From Plectrocnemia conspersa (taxonomy: Eukaryota; Arthropoda; Insecta; Trichoptera; Polycentropodidae), in contig VTFK01000160.1 of NCBI GenBank assembly GCA_009617715.1, forward strand, positions 558,001-622,000: DNA of 64,000 nt. Reading direction: 5' to 3'. The translations under genes and the position numbers were made by a program. Positions 39,266-54,300 of this stretch are shown piece after piece. The first letter of the stretch is position 1; each line of letters begins with the position of its first letter. The notes under the pieces are model-generated. The model did not search any database and was not told where the DNA came from. It saw only the letters and a program-made list of their open reading frames with translations.

Positions 39266-39381
39266 CCTCGCGTATTCGATACGAGATCACAAGCGGTAAC
39301 ATAGGAGGAGCGTTCGCCGTCAAAAATATGACGGGTGCCATATACGTAGCGGGGGCGCTCGACTATGAAACTAGAAAAAGG
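39266..39381 (+). CDS. CadN: CadN internal exon upstream of the alternative pair
   Basis: 116 nt. The acceptor is a good pyrimidine tract ending CAG (39263-39265), and the donor is AGG|GTATGT at 39382. It enters after the first base of a codon and leaves in phase 0. It encodes (A)[11 protein letters not shown], then [27 protein letters not shown]. The I-x-V-x-x-x-L-D-Y-E pattern is the typical strand and loop of a cadherin repeat (usual L-D-R/Y-E). The next exon, either alternative, starts with Y-E-L and completes this repeat. This exon is nearly identical to Drosophila CadN as I recall it. The exon before it was not found in the window. Confidence 0.95.
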
Positions 39382-42300
39382 GTATGTTTTTATTATATCA
39401 TAATAAAAAAAATAATTTAAAAATTATTACTTTGTGCCATATTACGAAAATATCAGTGCTAGTATAGAAAAAATATGTACTGATATTTTTTAAATGTTTA
39501 TTTAATATATGTTTAAGGAAGTGCAATACATAATTTAATCTTATTTAAGGGAGTATTAAGCTCAGCCTGGTTTATTTTGTATATGATCCTGTATAAAAAA
39601 ATCAAAATAAAATTTCATCTCGGTTATCCTGCGCCAAGGATGATTCCGTCATTAATCAACCCCGATATTACAACGTTGCGGCATGTCATCCCACGTCACG
39701 GTCCAGTTGAGCCCACAATGACTCAACTTTGGCCCTATACTATACATATGTATTATAGCTGCTGCGAATCGACGACTCGCGGTCCAAAATGGAACTAATT
39801 CCAACTTTCCGAGCGATTAATCTCCCATCGGCGGATCGTTTTAATTGTTCCTAGCATCGTCATTCTAAAAAAAAACACTTCGATTTTTATGTGCATTGGA
39901 ATATACATACAAAAAAATACTTCCGAAGAAGAACCAAGTTCCAAAATTTATTATGGCCGACCGGAGATTTATACAGATATTTCATTACGGTTCACCTCTT
40001 CCTTTCGCCTCTCTCCTTTTCGAACTTGCGCCATTTTTTTCCTCTCACCCTTCGGTAGGGAAAATTCCTGCCGAATTCCGGTAGAGTTGCGCGTAATTTA
40101 TAACTTCTGAATATTTTATTTTGCCTATCAGCGTTTTCCGATGTACAACAATTTCATTCCGCTCAACGCATTTTCAATCATATATGATATAATACATAAT
40201 TCACGTGCACATTGTATGCGCCTGTGTGTGTTCGTATAATACAGTATAACATAAATGGCATTGGTTCAATATCTAATAATGTTCTCTTTTTTACATATAA
40301 ATATATTTGCGAGACGAGACAAATATGTAGCTCGAAATTAATAATGCAATATGATTAACTTCTACGTGTATTTATTAATATAACAATATAGTTGGTAAAA
40401 CGTCAAATTATAATTAGATAGTTGATATTAATTATCTTAATCATCAAATAACATATTATTATTTCTTTTAACATCATTATATAACAATGCGATGTAAATA
40501 AATAATGCATACATTAAAATTACTGTAATTTGAGATTAAGTGACTTCCCAAGGTAATTGATTTTATTTCCTAAATAATTTAATAGAAATACTTTTTTATA
40601 TAAATATAATTAAGCTATATATAAGCTTTTAGATTTTTTTATATAATTACTGTTTTTATCATCAATACCACTTAATGGTCAATGGTGTATCGCTAAAAAA
40701 ATGGGATTCATTCCAATCATTATTAGCTATTGTATATACAAAAAAATTTGATAAAATTTAATTATTACAAAAATAATTAATGAATAATTAAAATAAATAT
40801 TAATAACCAATCAAATAATATTTTACAGGCAACTAATTGATTTTTTGCACTTATTCGTTAAATAAAAAAATATCGGTAAAAACCGAGAAAAAAATTACGC
40901 ACATATTAGAATATTCAAACGATTGTCTTTATTTAAAAAATATGTTAATAATTTTGTTCATTGTCATATTTACTGTTATAAATTCTAAATTATAGAGTTT
41001 TTTTGCTGAATACATTAAAAATTGCGAAACACTAAGGTCCATATGGGATTCGAACAAGGGTTTTTTTACGTCAATAATTAGTGACTTACACCCTCGTCTA
41101 TCGTGCTGGTTGTAATTTAAAATTTAATCCACGATTTATCCTCTGCGCAAAATTAATTACATAAATTACTTTTACTTGCCAATAGTTTTTTACCTAAACT
41201 AGAAGCAAAAACATATTTTGAATCTAATTTGAGTTCCTGGTCTAACAAAAAAAGAGATTATTTTAATGAAAAATCAAGTATGTAAATTAAATTGTTTAAT
41301 ATATCATTACTCCTATACCTAATTTATCATTAATAATTAATTATAATATGAATTCATTTTTTTTTCTGTAAAGGGAAATGAATTAAAAATTAACATAAAT
41401 GTTGCGATATTTTACTCAAATTTGCAGCCCGATATAAGTCGACAAAACTGGTTAATTTTAGTTTTATAAATATATTAGTTCGCAAATATATATACAATAG
41501 ATATAGATGTCGAATATCCAAGTCTTAAGAGTCTGAGACTTCGCAGTTCTGTCGAGTGACAATTGATCGATAGTTCAAAGAGTTGAATTTTTATGCTGCG
41601 TTGTGTTTTTTTTAATTTTGCGGTTATTGTTCAATACCGGGTGTCCTGCACTATTTTTATATACCTTGTTTTTGTTGTTATACTATTTTGTCATTGTGCG
41701 AGAGCCCTCTTTTATTTATCTCTCAATTCGCTATTGATCAAAAACTTTCTGTTATCCTCACGATCTCTCTTTTATTGTTAAAAACTAACAATAGTCGTTG
41801 CGTGATTTCTAAATTAATTGTAAACGAAAAACCAACTGTCGATTTAATATCTTTATATAATTTATATAATTAATTTTTCACTCCCGCAATCTCTAAATAA
41901 ATAATTGTAGCCCCCCCACACAAGCTAAAACTCACATAGTTGCTTAATAGACAATTTATGAAACGGTTTATGAAACGTTTACTGTTTTTTTTTTCAATTT
42001 CACGCTTATGATACAAAAATGTCATAGAAAATCATGAAGTAAAAAAGCTATCAACATATTTAACAATTAACGTCGACATTGGGATTTAAGAAGGGTTCTG
42101 CCATAACTTTTAACGGCTCGTCATCAGCAATCGGCCGAGGAGTGGAATGGTACCACATTTCAAAACCCGCGTGCATTACAGCGAAATTTTGGAGACACGT
42201 TGAATAGTTGAAATCTAACCGAGGGTGAAAGATTTCCAGATGAAATTTCTCCATGCGAGAGCCATGAAAGCCGTTTCGTGTTATTCGAATAATAAATTTT

Positions 42301-45300
42301 GCGAAGAATAACAAAAGTGCAAATTAAAACCGCTGCGAGGAATGTGTCACCGACAAAGAAATTTCTCCTATGAGTGTAATGTGTAATAATGTGTTGGTCT
42401 TTCAAAAGCACGGCTGTTTTTTGGGAGCAAGCCAATTGTATAATAATATTCACATAAAGTATAGAAAAAGCATCTGTATATATGTGTATATATATAATAC
42501 AAAAATATATATATAAATGTCAACATCATAATATTTGCGAAAACATCCGTAGGTAACTTCTGTATTTTTATAGACTTTTGATGTCATTATTTTTATTTAC
42601 GACGTTGTAAATTAATATTGGAATCAATATTATGTTATTTTAGGGGAGGTCAATAAGTTTTACGCTTTTTTAGTATATTTTATATATACTCGATAAACGT
42701 AAATATGCTATCCACAGTTAAAAAAATGCAATTCCAGAAATGAAACCCATTTTAAAAAGCAAATACATATTCACAATTTGTAATTGTTTTTTTTTCTGTA
42801 TTTATTACAGTTCGTCTGGATATAAATTTAAGTTTACTTAAATGCATCTATATATAATTAAAGTTTAGTTGCAAATTAGTTATAACACTAAAATGGTAAT
42901 TATCTAAAATGCTAAGATAGACGATATTAATGTTGGATATCAAATTTTGCTGTTTAGATATAATGAAAAATATGATTTCAAAGCAATAATATCTGTTTTG
43001 CATCAATATTTTTATGCATTATTGTACTTAATAGTATTACAATCAAATAGTGTAAATTTAGTGACTGTAATAAAAACTTTAGAAATTATTTTAAAACATA
43101 TCAGTGTCTGTTAAGTATTGAAAGCATACGAATAAAAATTGTTAGATAATTTTTATTGTAAAAAAACCATGCTGAAAAATTGTATAATATAATAGCAACA
43201 TTTGAAGTTTGGCCACTGCTCTAATTGTTTTAATATTATATCATAAAATATTGTTTTACCCCTAAATAACTTTCGTGGAGACGATCGAGAGTTTTAAAAC
43301 TTTTTCAATAATACAACTCAGGTATCACGATTAAATTAACCTTCCTGGCAGTAAAAATGGATCACTTCCCATTAATATATCTTTGTTATTTGTATTAATT
43401 TATCTTTGCCTGTCTTACTTTACCTCGTCGGTTTCACCCGGCGAGTTGAAGGCTAGTCGTGAAGTTTAACAGGGAGGCAAAAGCCCACGCACGACCGGCG
43501 TCGCCCAGGGCGCCCCGGATGATTTATTCCGAGGCCCTAAAATCAAGCGTTTCGGTTATCTGTTGGTTCGCACACCCGGTACCAACTCGGTGACAGGCCA
43601 ACGGGCTGCGGGTTCTTGGGGGCGCCTTAATCTCGCTCGCAAGGTACACACAATAACTGCCCTGCCAACTCGAAGCGAATTATTGCCGCGATAATCCTTG
43701 GCCAGGATCCACAGAAGTCGTTTTGCCCAAACCGAGCATGATATACAACGGCTGAAATTGGAATTATGCCCCGCGTTTTGGAATATTAGTCTTGGCTCAT
43801 TAGCGTCCTGTGTGTACTTTGGAGTCGAGAGAGTAAGCAGGCAATTTATTAGTCTACTGGCTATCGACTCCGTGGCTAATCTAGCTTAAAATTTGTTGCT
43901 TAGACTCTGACTCCACCTTGAGTACGAAGAAAGGTCCATAATTGTATGAACTTTAATTTAAAAATAATCCCAATGTCAATAATTTATATTATTAATATAG
44001 CAGATTAAATAAGTGTAGAATTATGAAATTATTAGACCGGCAATTAATATTCTTAAACGATTGGAATGGTTCAATATTAGATAATGTTTAAATTTATTCT
44101 GCTTCATTATTCATACAATATAAACCGCACAGCTAATTATAATACTATTTTTGAGTACGAAGGAAATTTGGTAGAGAAAATTGGCAATGACAGGTGTTTA
44201 TACTTTTTCCATATTTCGAACAAGATGAAGACAAAAAACCCTTTTGGATTACTTCAAATAAAATTAAGTTCGCCGACAACTAAATTTTATAAAGTAACTG
44301 TGTGGAAAGCCTCCATTTATTTTTTTAATTTACTGATTTACACGCGGAGATGTTTTTTCTTATTTGATTATTAATGTAATTCTTAGATTACCAACGCTAA
44401 GATAAGACAAATTAGAATAGTTAAAAAATTGCTTACATTTTATGCCATTCAAATACTTCTAACCTCTATTAAAAGCTTTCAGGAAAGCATGCACAGTTTG
44501 AAACATCTGGCATGGACCCACCTTTTTTATGCAACATTTAAAAATATTTCTACAAACTTAATTTTTAATAAAAAAAGACTCGATGAAAATTCTTGATTAG
44601 GCATTTTTCTCAAGAAATTATCCAGAAATATTTCTCTAAAAGAAGCACTATCCACAACTATATTACATGTGTTTAATTTAAAAAAGAAAAAGGGAGAAGC
44701 TGTATATAAAAAAATGAATACGGCTAAGGGAGTTTCTGATCTATATGACGTAATAAAATAGTAAATGTTCTTGAAGAATGAATAACACTTTACTTTTCTT
44801 TACTGTAACATATTTTATGATACAACCTGAAAAAAATATTGCATACATACTAAAATATCAGTAAATCTTTGAAAATACATAATAGTAAAAAAAAATTGTC
44901 AATTTTTGCCTTATAATTTATATATTAAAATACTCTTTGTTTATTTACAACATGTGCAATGCTGGTTAAAACTATTTGTATACTAACTTAAAATAAACAT
45001 CTCCCGTTATTTTCTTACTAAGCTAATGTCTACCGTAAATGTTCAATAAATTCTACGTTTGTTTCCTCACATTATCATTAAAACATTCACTGGTTAATTA
45101 CATTTAATGCAAGGTCTGAAAATTACGTACCTCCCTTCTTATATGATTTATAGATAGAGCATATAGGCCGCCTTTACTATATATATTATATAGCTAGCCC
45201 GTTCTGATTGGTGATCTTTTCGGTTTGCCCAGAACATTTTTGTTCCTAATTGTCCCGAATCGGTCCAATTTTATCTGGAAAATCTAAAGCGTCATCGTTT

Positions 45301-48300
45301 TCGCAACGTTCGATACATCACAGACAGATTTGCTCATTCGTGTGTATGTGTTTTAATTAAAACATATATATTTATATTTGACAATGGTGTTAATTAAGTC
45401 GTGTAATTGCACCTGCGGTAATTTTTTCAAATTACCACATTTTCTTCTCGGGCTTATGAATGTCCCTTTGTCCACCTGAACCACATAATAAAGAACCTTA
45501 ATGAGTGCGTGTGCTCAATTTCATTTTATTATCTGACCAAATTGCAAAAAATGTGTCTACATTTTAAATAATATGAATATTTTAATGCAAAAAGACTGTC
45601 TCCCACGACTGCCACTAAAGAATTCATTATCCTAATGCATTTTAATTAGTATGTATTTATATCTCTCTCTCTCTCTTGAGATTCCCCTTTATAGATGGTT
45701 ATCATCTGTTACTTCTGATGGTATAATTATACATAATCCTATTCATAAATTAATATCAGATTATGTTTGATATCAACCTTCAATAGAGAGCGTTTCACCC
45801 ATTAGCTGACAAGTTCTCGTGTCAAAGGCAATTAATATATCAATCAAATAACAAGCACACTGATAAGCAATAGCTCTATGAAACAGATAAATATATTCAG
45901 CTTAAGAATAGGTGTATATAATACCTGGATTTTGATTAATTAATAACCTACTGGACCAACTGGGATTGAAAAAATGTTTTTAACAAATTATTCAATATTT
46001 TTTCATATTGAGTTAAAGAATAATCATTTATATTAGAGCACGGTTTTTATTAATGAGGGAACGATGAATAAAATATTATTGAAATTGTATGTGTGATATC
46101 AGATTTTTAATATTTGTACAGAATAAGAATCGAAATAGTAGAAATCATCGTAATGAATTTTGTACTTATCTTGAATCGATATATTTATAAATGTTACATA
46201 TATAAAGCAGAAAAATTGTGTAAATATTATTTTTTCGAATAAACTTTTAAGATCAATTCAATGGATAATTATTAAGTAAAATATAAAGTATTTCTAAATA
46301 ATTTCATTTTATGATTGAATTGTAATATTTAAATTTCAACATAGTCACCTTGGACCTGTTTCCAACGTCATATAAGTTTGAGTTTTATAAAACCTAAGCT
46401 TTCAGTAATATTTTATGATACTTATTGACATTCTATGTCGCTTATAAAGTTCTGCAGTCGATAAACGCCTATCAAAACGTTTTTTTCTTTAAGTAGATCA
46501 GTGACAACTAATGGCTTTCACTCTTTTCTTTATTCTAAACATAAATTTATCCTGTTTTCAATTTGTCTGTTTATAAGATCATTGCCATAAACAAAAATAA
46601 GTTGGCGATGAATTGAAGCAGCAGTTTCTTCTAAGCGAAAGATGTAACTTTATAAACCACAGCGTTTTCAATCAAGTAAAAAAATACTTATATTTTCACC
46701 TACTTAGTATCTTAACTTTCTGAATAATATAATAAACATGAACTGTGCAGATAATTAAATGTATTATAATATCAATACGAAATTTTATTTTATGATATTT
46801 TATAGATTTTTCAAGCAAAATATTTTGAACCTTTTATAAAATACCACTTTTTGTAAACAACCCCATGCCTCATTAATACTCCATCGAGATATATATCACA
46901 CAATCGCACCAATACATCCTCGAAAGCGTTTTCCATAAAATAACAGGACCATCTCTGTAAACTTTCCGTTGATATTTACACATACCCAGCTCGCATTTAT
47001 TTAAGAACTTTATACGAGTTTACCGAGTTGGCGCAAACATAAAGCGATGTTGGGAGGGTATAATGCACTTGTACGTTATATTACCTGCTGTTGATGGCAC
47101 ATACCATAAGTATACCCTATACCAACACCTTCTAATCGAGAATGTGCCTCCCGTGCTATATAAATGATAATTCGCATTAAAATCTGAGCCACACAAATAC
47201 TTGGTATGCCGCGAACGTGCCGACCCCTCAGAATCATCAATCATCTGACCCGAATGGTAAATAACCCTCACATATGTTCATTTTCTCGCGAATTAGACAC
47301 GGAGACGTAACCCAAATTGCTTTTGCAACCGTGTTCGTTATCGCTCTGTCCTCCTAATGCGCCAGACATGAAGATTAGCTTGAAAATGTGCCACCATCAC
47401 CCACCTAGCCTAATGGTATCTTAATTGCTGACAATTTCCTGAATTAACCCGAAGGAAACTGTGTTAGAAATAATTAGGTAGATATACTGTATGATATGGA
47501 TACACTGGGAAGCGTATATACATATGTTGTGACGTTTATTTTTAGTTATTTAAAATGATGATCGTTCTACCGTAAGATGCTGCATTTAAACCTTAGTTTG
47601 CCAAAATAAATTCGATTGATTCAATTCCAAGCAAGTTTTATCTCGATAAAATGTTGGCGATCTACCAAGTTAAGACTTTATACGTAAAACTAAGATACTT
47701 TAATCGCATACTTTGTATACATTACAGTGAATTTACATATATTTTCACTAGTACAAATATAATTTCACTAACTGAAATGAAATGTTCACCATTTTTATAG
47801 GTTTTTTATGCTCACCTCCATTACTGATCATAATAGACGATGTATTTTGTTTAATTGTTTCCATCTGCCATTATTAATATTTATTATTATTTTTAGTCAA
47901 TCTCTGACACATACACAGAGATTGACTAAACATACACAAACGACTGTCCTTATGATATATTTATTGTCATGACAGTGCAATGTCATCACTACCAATCGCG
48001 TTTAAGTTGATTAAAAAATCTTTAGTAGTATAATTAGGCTACTAACTTTGTAGGTTAGATTGTCCTGTGGGAACCTTTTAGATTAAGGTAATTTAAAACT
48101 CAACTGGAACCAATTAGCTTTTTCTTTGTCCATGCTTTAACTGACTCATTGCTTAGTTTTTGTATCCATTAGGCATTACTTATTAGATTCTATAAACATA
48201 TTTAATGCCAGATTAAGTATTATTTTCGAAGCTTTAAACAAAAAATTACGCCCTTATTTTATTGACAAAAACATTAAGAACTATCACTTTATATTTATGC

Positions 48301-51300
48301 AAGCTATAAAAATCAATAATAATCTATAAAAATATACAATTTTACCATGGCCAGGTAATTCATCTAATTTAAATCCAATAGAAAGGTGTTGAGCAGTTCT
48401 TAAATCCATCGTATATAAATACGCAAATACTTAATTAGATATTTAAAAAAAAACATTGAAAACGTGTGGCTAAACGACCCAAAATAAAAATAAATTAATT
48501 AGCGAATATATAGAGTATGCCTAGAAGAGTACTCATTGTAATAAAAGATAAATAATGTGTTACTAGATATTATTTTTTCACATTAAAAATGTGTGAAAAT
48601 AAGTTGTGTAAAAACATTGTTTTTATTTTGTGTAGAAACTACAAAAATATGAAAAATAATGCTTGGTCCAATTATTTTGTCACACCCCTGTATATTCTTA
48701 ACGCCTCTTATTACGCAATATATTATGTATAAAATTAAACTACGTATATATATTACATTAACTACGTTATATGTCAAAGAATAAAACGTCCCTGCTTAGA
48801 ATCCATCGTGTCGTCGCAGTGGAAACGCTCGATTAACTAGCGTTTATATTAAAACTTTTTATAACAATATTTTGACTTTACTAAGTCGAATATTGATTAA
48901 TATAAAAGCGCAAAAAATAATTATATTTTCTCAGAAGTCAAAAATTTGCATTAAAAGCAATAAAATCGCGCCGTCGCTTTTGCAATGGGAGCGCTCGGTT
49001 CATATTATAACTTTTTTATAATAAAATATGACTCACAGTAAGTGAGAGTCAAATGAAAATTTTAAACCGAATTTTGACTTTTCTGGTACCAATACAACTT
49101 TATTGCTTTTGACGTTGATTTTTGCCTTCTGAGAAGTGATAATTGTTTTTGCGCCCTCCTATTGACTATAATTCGGTTTAAATATTCTTTAACCAATACT
49201 CTCATATCAGAAATCCGTATTAATATCGGTAAGGATAGCTATCATATTTTTGAAACGTCTGTACTTTTTCTTTCGCTTATTTACCCCTGAGAGCTAAGTT
49301 GGCTTATTTTGTATTTTGGACTTGACCTGATGAACGTTCTAAAACTATAATTTATTTTATATCAAGTTGGGTTTGAATAATTCGTTTAGTTTTTGTTTGG
49401 GTTTGAACAGTAAATATACGTTTCGCAACTGTCAAATTGAGTTTCATAGACATTTTAAAGCAGCATATAATTTCACTGGCACCTCAATAAAATTATATTT
49501 TCGCTAATAGAAATATATATCTATTGATAAAAATGTATTTGGATTTCATTAGTGAAAATATAATTGCACTAATAAATACACATCCACTGTAACATTTTTA
49601 TATCCCATATAAATAAATAAAAGTTGAAATCATATTATTTTACTAGTAAAAATATATATCTACCAGTGAAAATGTATTCAGATATGATTATACCGATGGG
49701 GCATATTTAAAAAAATATTTTCGAAATACATTTTTAGATATTTTTTTTTGTAATAACCTGAGAATTTCTGGTTTATATTTTATTTCAGCTTTTTCTATGA
49801 TGGAGAAAAATATTGCCCAGTCAGTGGTCGTTCTTTTTAATATTTCGATTTTATTAGATTTATTAAATGACATGCATTTTTCTGGCGGTATTCAAGGAAT
49901 GGCAAATACCCCCAAATGACGTCCCTGTGTATTTTAAGTTATGTACAACTGTAAATAAAATTTGCCTAACTTACCGAGCGTTCTCACTCTTCCGGTTTTT
50001 TTTACTGTCAATGCTCGACCGAGTATGAGCGATCAGGTAGCGTAGAGAGAACGACGACGAAACCCATTCCATGTTATTCTACAAACGAATCTCAAAGGCA
50101 TATTGCCGGAACAGAGCTTGTAAATCAAGTACTTGGATTAAGAAAACTCATAAGGAGTCAGATTTTTCTCGGAATCGAACACTAAGCCATCACATCGCCA
50201 GCATACCAATTCATCCCAATCACTGTCGATCTCGAACCGAACGAAAATCGGTCGTTACTCCTGAAATGACTCAATACGCACGCCCACCTGGAGGAAATTG
50301 GATCACGTGACTCCCATCCATGCACGTGTAATAAGCAGCCCGGCGAAAAGGTACATTGGTATCCTGAACAGTGGTTCATATTCGAGGATTCCGATTAAGC
50401 GCACATGTTGCTACACATGTACACACGTGCATACGTAGCGCCAATTGCGCACAAGCTTGGGATTACATTTTTAGTGCCCTCGCGCGCTCCAATTACTGGA
50501 AAGTCTGCAAATAAACCTCGCCACCGACCGGGCGCATGCACTGTGGCCGGGGTGGCAACTTCGTGTTTACGATATTAAAAAGTGGATGTGTTATTACTGT
50601 TGTTATGTGGGGATGCATCACGGAAGCGGTATTTCACTGTATATGTATTATACATACATGTATAATATATACATTCTGTTGTAATATAAGCTATCATCGT
50701 GCCTTGAGAGAGCCGAACTAATCATATCAAGTCAAACACGAGAGCTTTCCAACTTTAATAATATGTCGTTCGAATATTGGATTTAATATTTGATGCGATC
50801 GTATTGAAATTGTTCCTTTCGGAGTCCATTTGTCATAGATCAGAATTAATTTAAAGTTTCCTTAAAATAACTTTTTATTGCTTCAAAAATGTAGAAGCAT
50901 TATTAGCATAAATTGAGATAAAATTTATAACAACTAAATGGATATATGCTAGTTGTATTTTACATGCAACATTATCGAAGAGCCGTGGTTTAATGTCTCC
51001 TGCCCTACATAATAATATAAAATATTCTCCTCCTTGTATATTTCTTAATAAATCTACCTAAAACATTTTAATTGTCTTTACTTCTCAACCGTGATGCAAA
51101 ACATATATTAAATATAATGTATATAGCTACTTTCGAATCGATACAGCCAATTTACAGATTTGAGATTAAATACAAACAGAATACTCGATCAAATAAATTA
51201 AATGTTCGCCAATGTTTTTATAATATAATATTTGGATTATCGATTTACTAACTGTATAAAAAATTGAGTATGATATTGCACTTCCTTTTAGAATAAGTTT

Positions 51301-54300
51301 AATCATTAAGTAGTATAGTAGAACATATCATGACTTGCCAATGTGTGGAACAGTACGAGCTACGATTAGCAGCTTCTGACAACTTGAAAGAAAACTACAC
51401 CACAGTTGTCATCCACGTCAAAGACGTCAACGACAATCCTCCAGTCTTCGAAAGGCCTACGTACAGAACCCAGATCACTGAAGAGGACGACAGGAACCTT
51501 CCGAAGCGAGTTCTTCAGGTCCACAAAACATGACGAACATTATTTTTTTCAGAGCTTCTGCGTTTTTATTTTTCATTTTTAGGTAGCTGCACTTTGCATC
51601 GATTTTAATTTGCTAATCATTTATTTTTTATACATACTATATTTAGGATTTATTTTTTGACTCGAACGGTTACTTTGTTTTATGTTATTTGGGATCAAAG
51701 TGTCTGTTCGAGTCGGACACCTTTTTTCTGGTATCTCTTCAGTATTTGCTCGAGCATGTGTCCCGTGTGGCCCGCCGTTTCTTTCAACCCTCCGAAAATG
51801 ATAAATGCGTTGTGTTCTTGCCAAGAAATCATGGAATATTTTGTTTTCGGGGTTGGGGATGTTTTAACAGATTTCGCGCCCCCTTGTGTTGATGAATTGC
51901 TTGCGAAATTTACGAGCCAAGACTAGCCGCGGCATTGTTCTTCGGATTAACAATAAATAACGCCATAAATTTAATTGAAAGGGAACACAAGACCGCCCGT
52001 GCATTCAGACATTATATACCCCGGGTCGTACCTGAGGGTTATTGCAGGGTCACGAAAAGGGGTGTAGTAACCGTGGGCGCGCGCGATAACGTGACCTCTT
52101 TATCCACCCGGACCCTTTGTAGTCAGTCCTATGGTACTATACCCGAAAATATTTATTTTTCATGTATACACTTGGCATCTGGACTCGGTGAGAAACGGCG
52201 TGCCGCACACGAAAATATGAATTGTTGATTTTCTTGTTGTATTTTTGATATATTATATAGATTTTTTTAATAATTTTATTAATACTAATATTTTAAGTTT
52301 ATGCAACGTGAATTTTCTTTCGAAAATTCATATTGTATGTAATATTTTCAATCACATTCGCCCAAATACAGTAGAAATAGCATTTTTATTTAAGCGAAAT
52401 TTTGCAATTGTTATTTTAATTTGTGAATTCGTGAAAGCATCGATTTTCTAATTCAGTTTTATTGAATCAAAACTTGTTAAAAACACTGACAATAATTATT
52501 ATTTTTCTCTTTAATTTTTTTCAATATAAAGTCGTATATACATACATGTATTATATACATAACATATATTATTTAATTTTCTCGAAAACACTTTTATAAT
52601 AGTTTGACAAAATATTAAAAAATCATTTTTAACTGCAGTTTCATAATTTAATACGATAGAATATAATATAGAGTTTATAGTTCACAAATTTTAACTTTAG
52701 TTTTATGTTTTTTTTTTTTAATTTCACTTTTCTTTTAATAAAAATTCATAATTAATTTATAGAGTACAGAACACACATTTAAGATAAATAAATATAAATT
52801 CAACATCATACTTTATAATAATCGTTTATATAATAAAAATTAAATCGTGAGCTTTTGTTAGAATTTTTTTAAATCTTGTTGTACAGTGACAATTTAATTT
52901 CAATTTTAAATTTGTTTTTTTTATTGAAGTTTAATATACAAAAAATGTTTGTAATATAAATTAAAAAATTTTTTTTTAATAACTAAATTAGTTCGTAAAA
53001 TTACCTCAAAAATTAAATACAAGACATCTATATGATTATTTTTTTTTTCTACTTTTTTATAGTTTGAATTACATTTTTATAATTTATTATGATATTGAGA
53101 TTATATATCATTATTATAAAGTTTAGTTTTGTGATCTATATTAGAATTTTTAAAAATAATACATATAAATATAAGTTCTATCTTGAAAATTTGTTTTTCT
53201 AATTTAAAAATTCACAATTATAATATCTATATTACAAAACTCTATTTTAAAGTTATCAAATGTGAACTCTATGTTATACACCTATGTACAATACAATTAT
53301 CTATGTTATAACCATGTGCTATAAACCAATAATAAAAATAGAATTATTATTAAAATCTTAATAACCTGAGCTTTTGTTTGGAAACCAAAAATATATTGTA
53401 CATAGATGAAATTAAGTCTGTATCAAGAATCTTGTTATGGAGATAACCTACGATAAATTTTAAGCTTAAATTTTTTAATATTTTTATTTTTAAAAAATTA
53501 TACCAAATTAAAAACAATAATCAATCTGAATTCATATATTATATTTATAATTTAGTACGCAAAATGTCTCTAAAATATTATTTTAATTAAATTACTATTT
53601 TTCTACTTTATTATGATAAATTATGATATAGAGTTAATATTTCATAATAATAAGATTTGAGCTCACGATCTTTATTTTTTTAGTAATATTTTTAACAATT
53701 AACAATTAATTAAAATTTAATTTATTTTTAATATTTCTTAAAATGTAGTACATAAAATAGTATGTTCCAGGGATATCTAAATAATTTTAAATAAATGCAG
53801 TTATCAATATATATTATACATGTTTTACAAAATTATCTAAATTTAATAAAACAAGAAAATCGTTAGTTCTTATAATCGAGAATTCTCGATCATGAGCTTT
53901 GCATGAAAAAATCAAAAACGCTCGAATTGGTTTTTCACCATTCATCATAAATCAGCTTGTGAATGTTAAAGGGTTAAACTATATTTTCATCATCAGCTTT
54001 ATCATGGCGCTATGCTTAGGATAAATTTGGCTGTATAAATAAATGATTTGCCTCATTTCAAAAACTCGGGATTTTCATATAAGCCTTAGTCTAAGTCTTA
54101 GGCTCTGAAAACCCGACGACATCTCAATCACTATAAAGTCCGTGAGTTTATAACGACTTCTCTTTGGATTATCCTCAAATCCACGAAGTTGTGGTGAGCT
54201 AATTATTCAAAGCAACTTCACTTAATAAATTATACATTAGTTGTTCATATAATAGTCATATAATAAATTTGAACTAGCCCAAACCACCTCAAAATTTTGT

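Larger units (their letters stand above)
39382..51353 (+). other. CadN: CadN intron, about 12 kb
   Basis: Bounded by GTATGT at 39382 and AACAG at 51349-51353. It contains GC-richer islands at about 39600-40130, 42060-42390, 43400-43930, 46860-47450 and 49960-50560; an R1 repeat copy (44480); a TC microsatellite (45661-45674); a Tc1-type remnant (48150-48692); and R4 copy 2 (48800-49775). The remainder is AT-rich DNA in which I see no gene. A minus-strand 84- to 97-codon open frame lies at 42060-42453, but it has no motif and sits in an island with overlapping frames. Confidence 0.9.

Noticed and set aside
41030..41120. Minus-strand GTTCGAATCCCA, tRNA- or SINE-like
   Set aside because: The T stem does not pair and no acceptor stem forms. 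It may be a decayed tRNA-derived SINE, but one copy without a tail is not enough.
44084..44374. 96-codon plus-strand frame
   Set aside because: No recognisable domain; flanked by repeat R1 and ordinary AT-rich intron.
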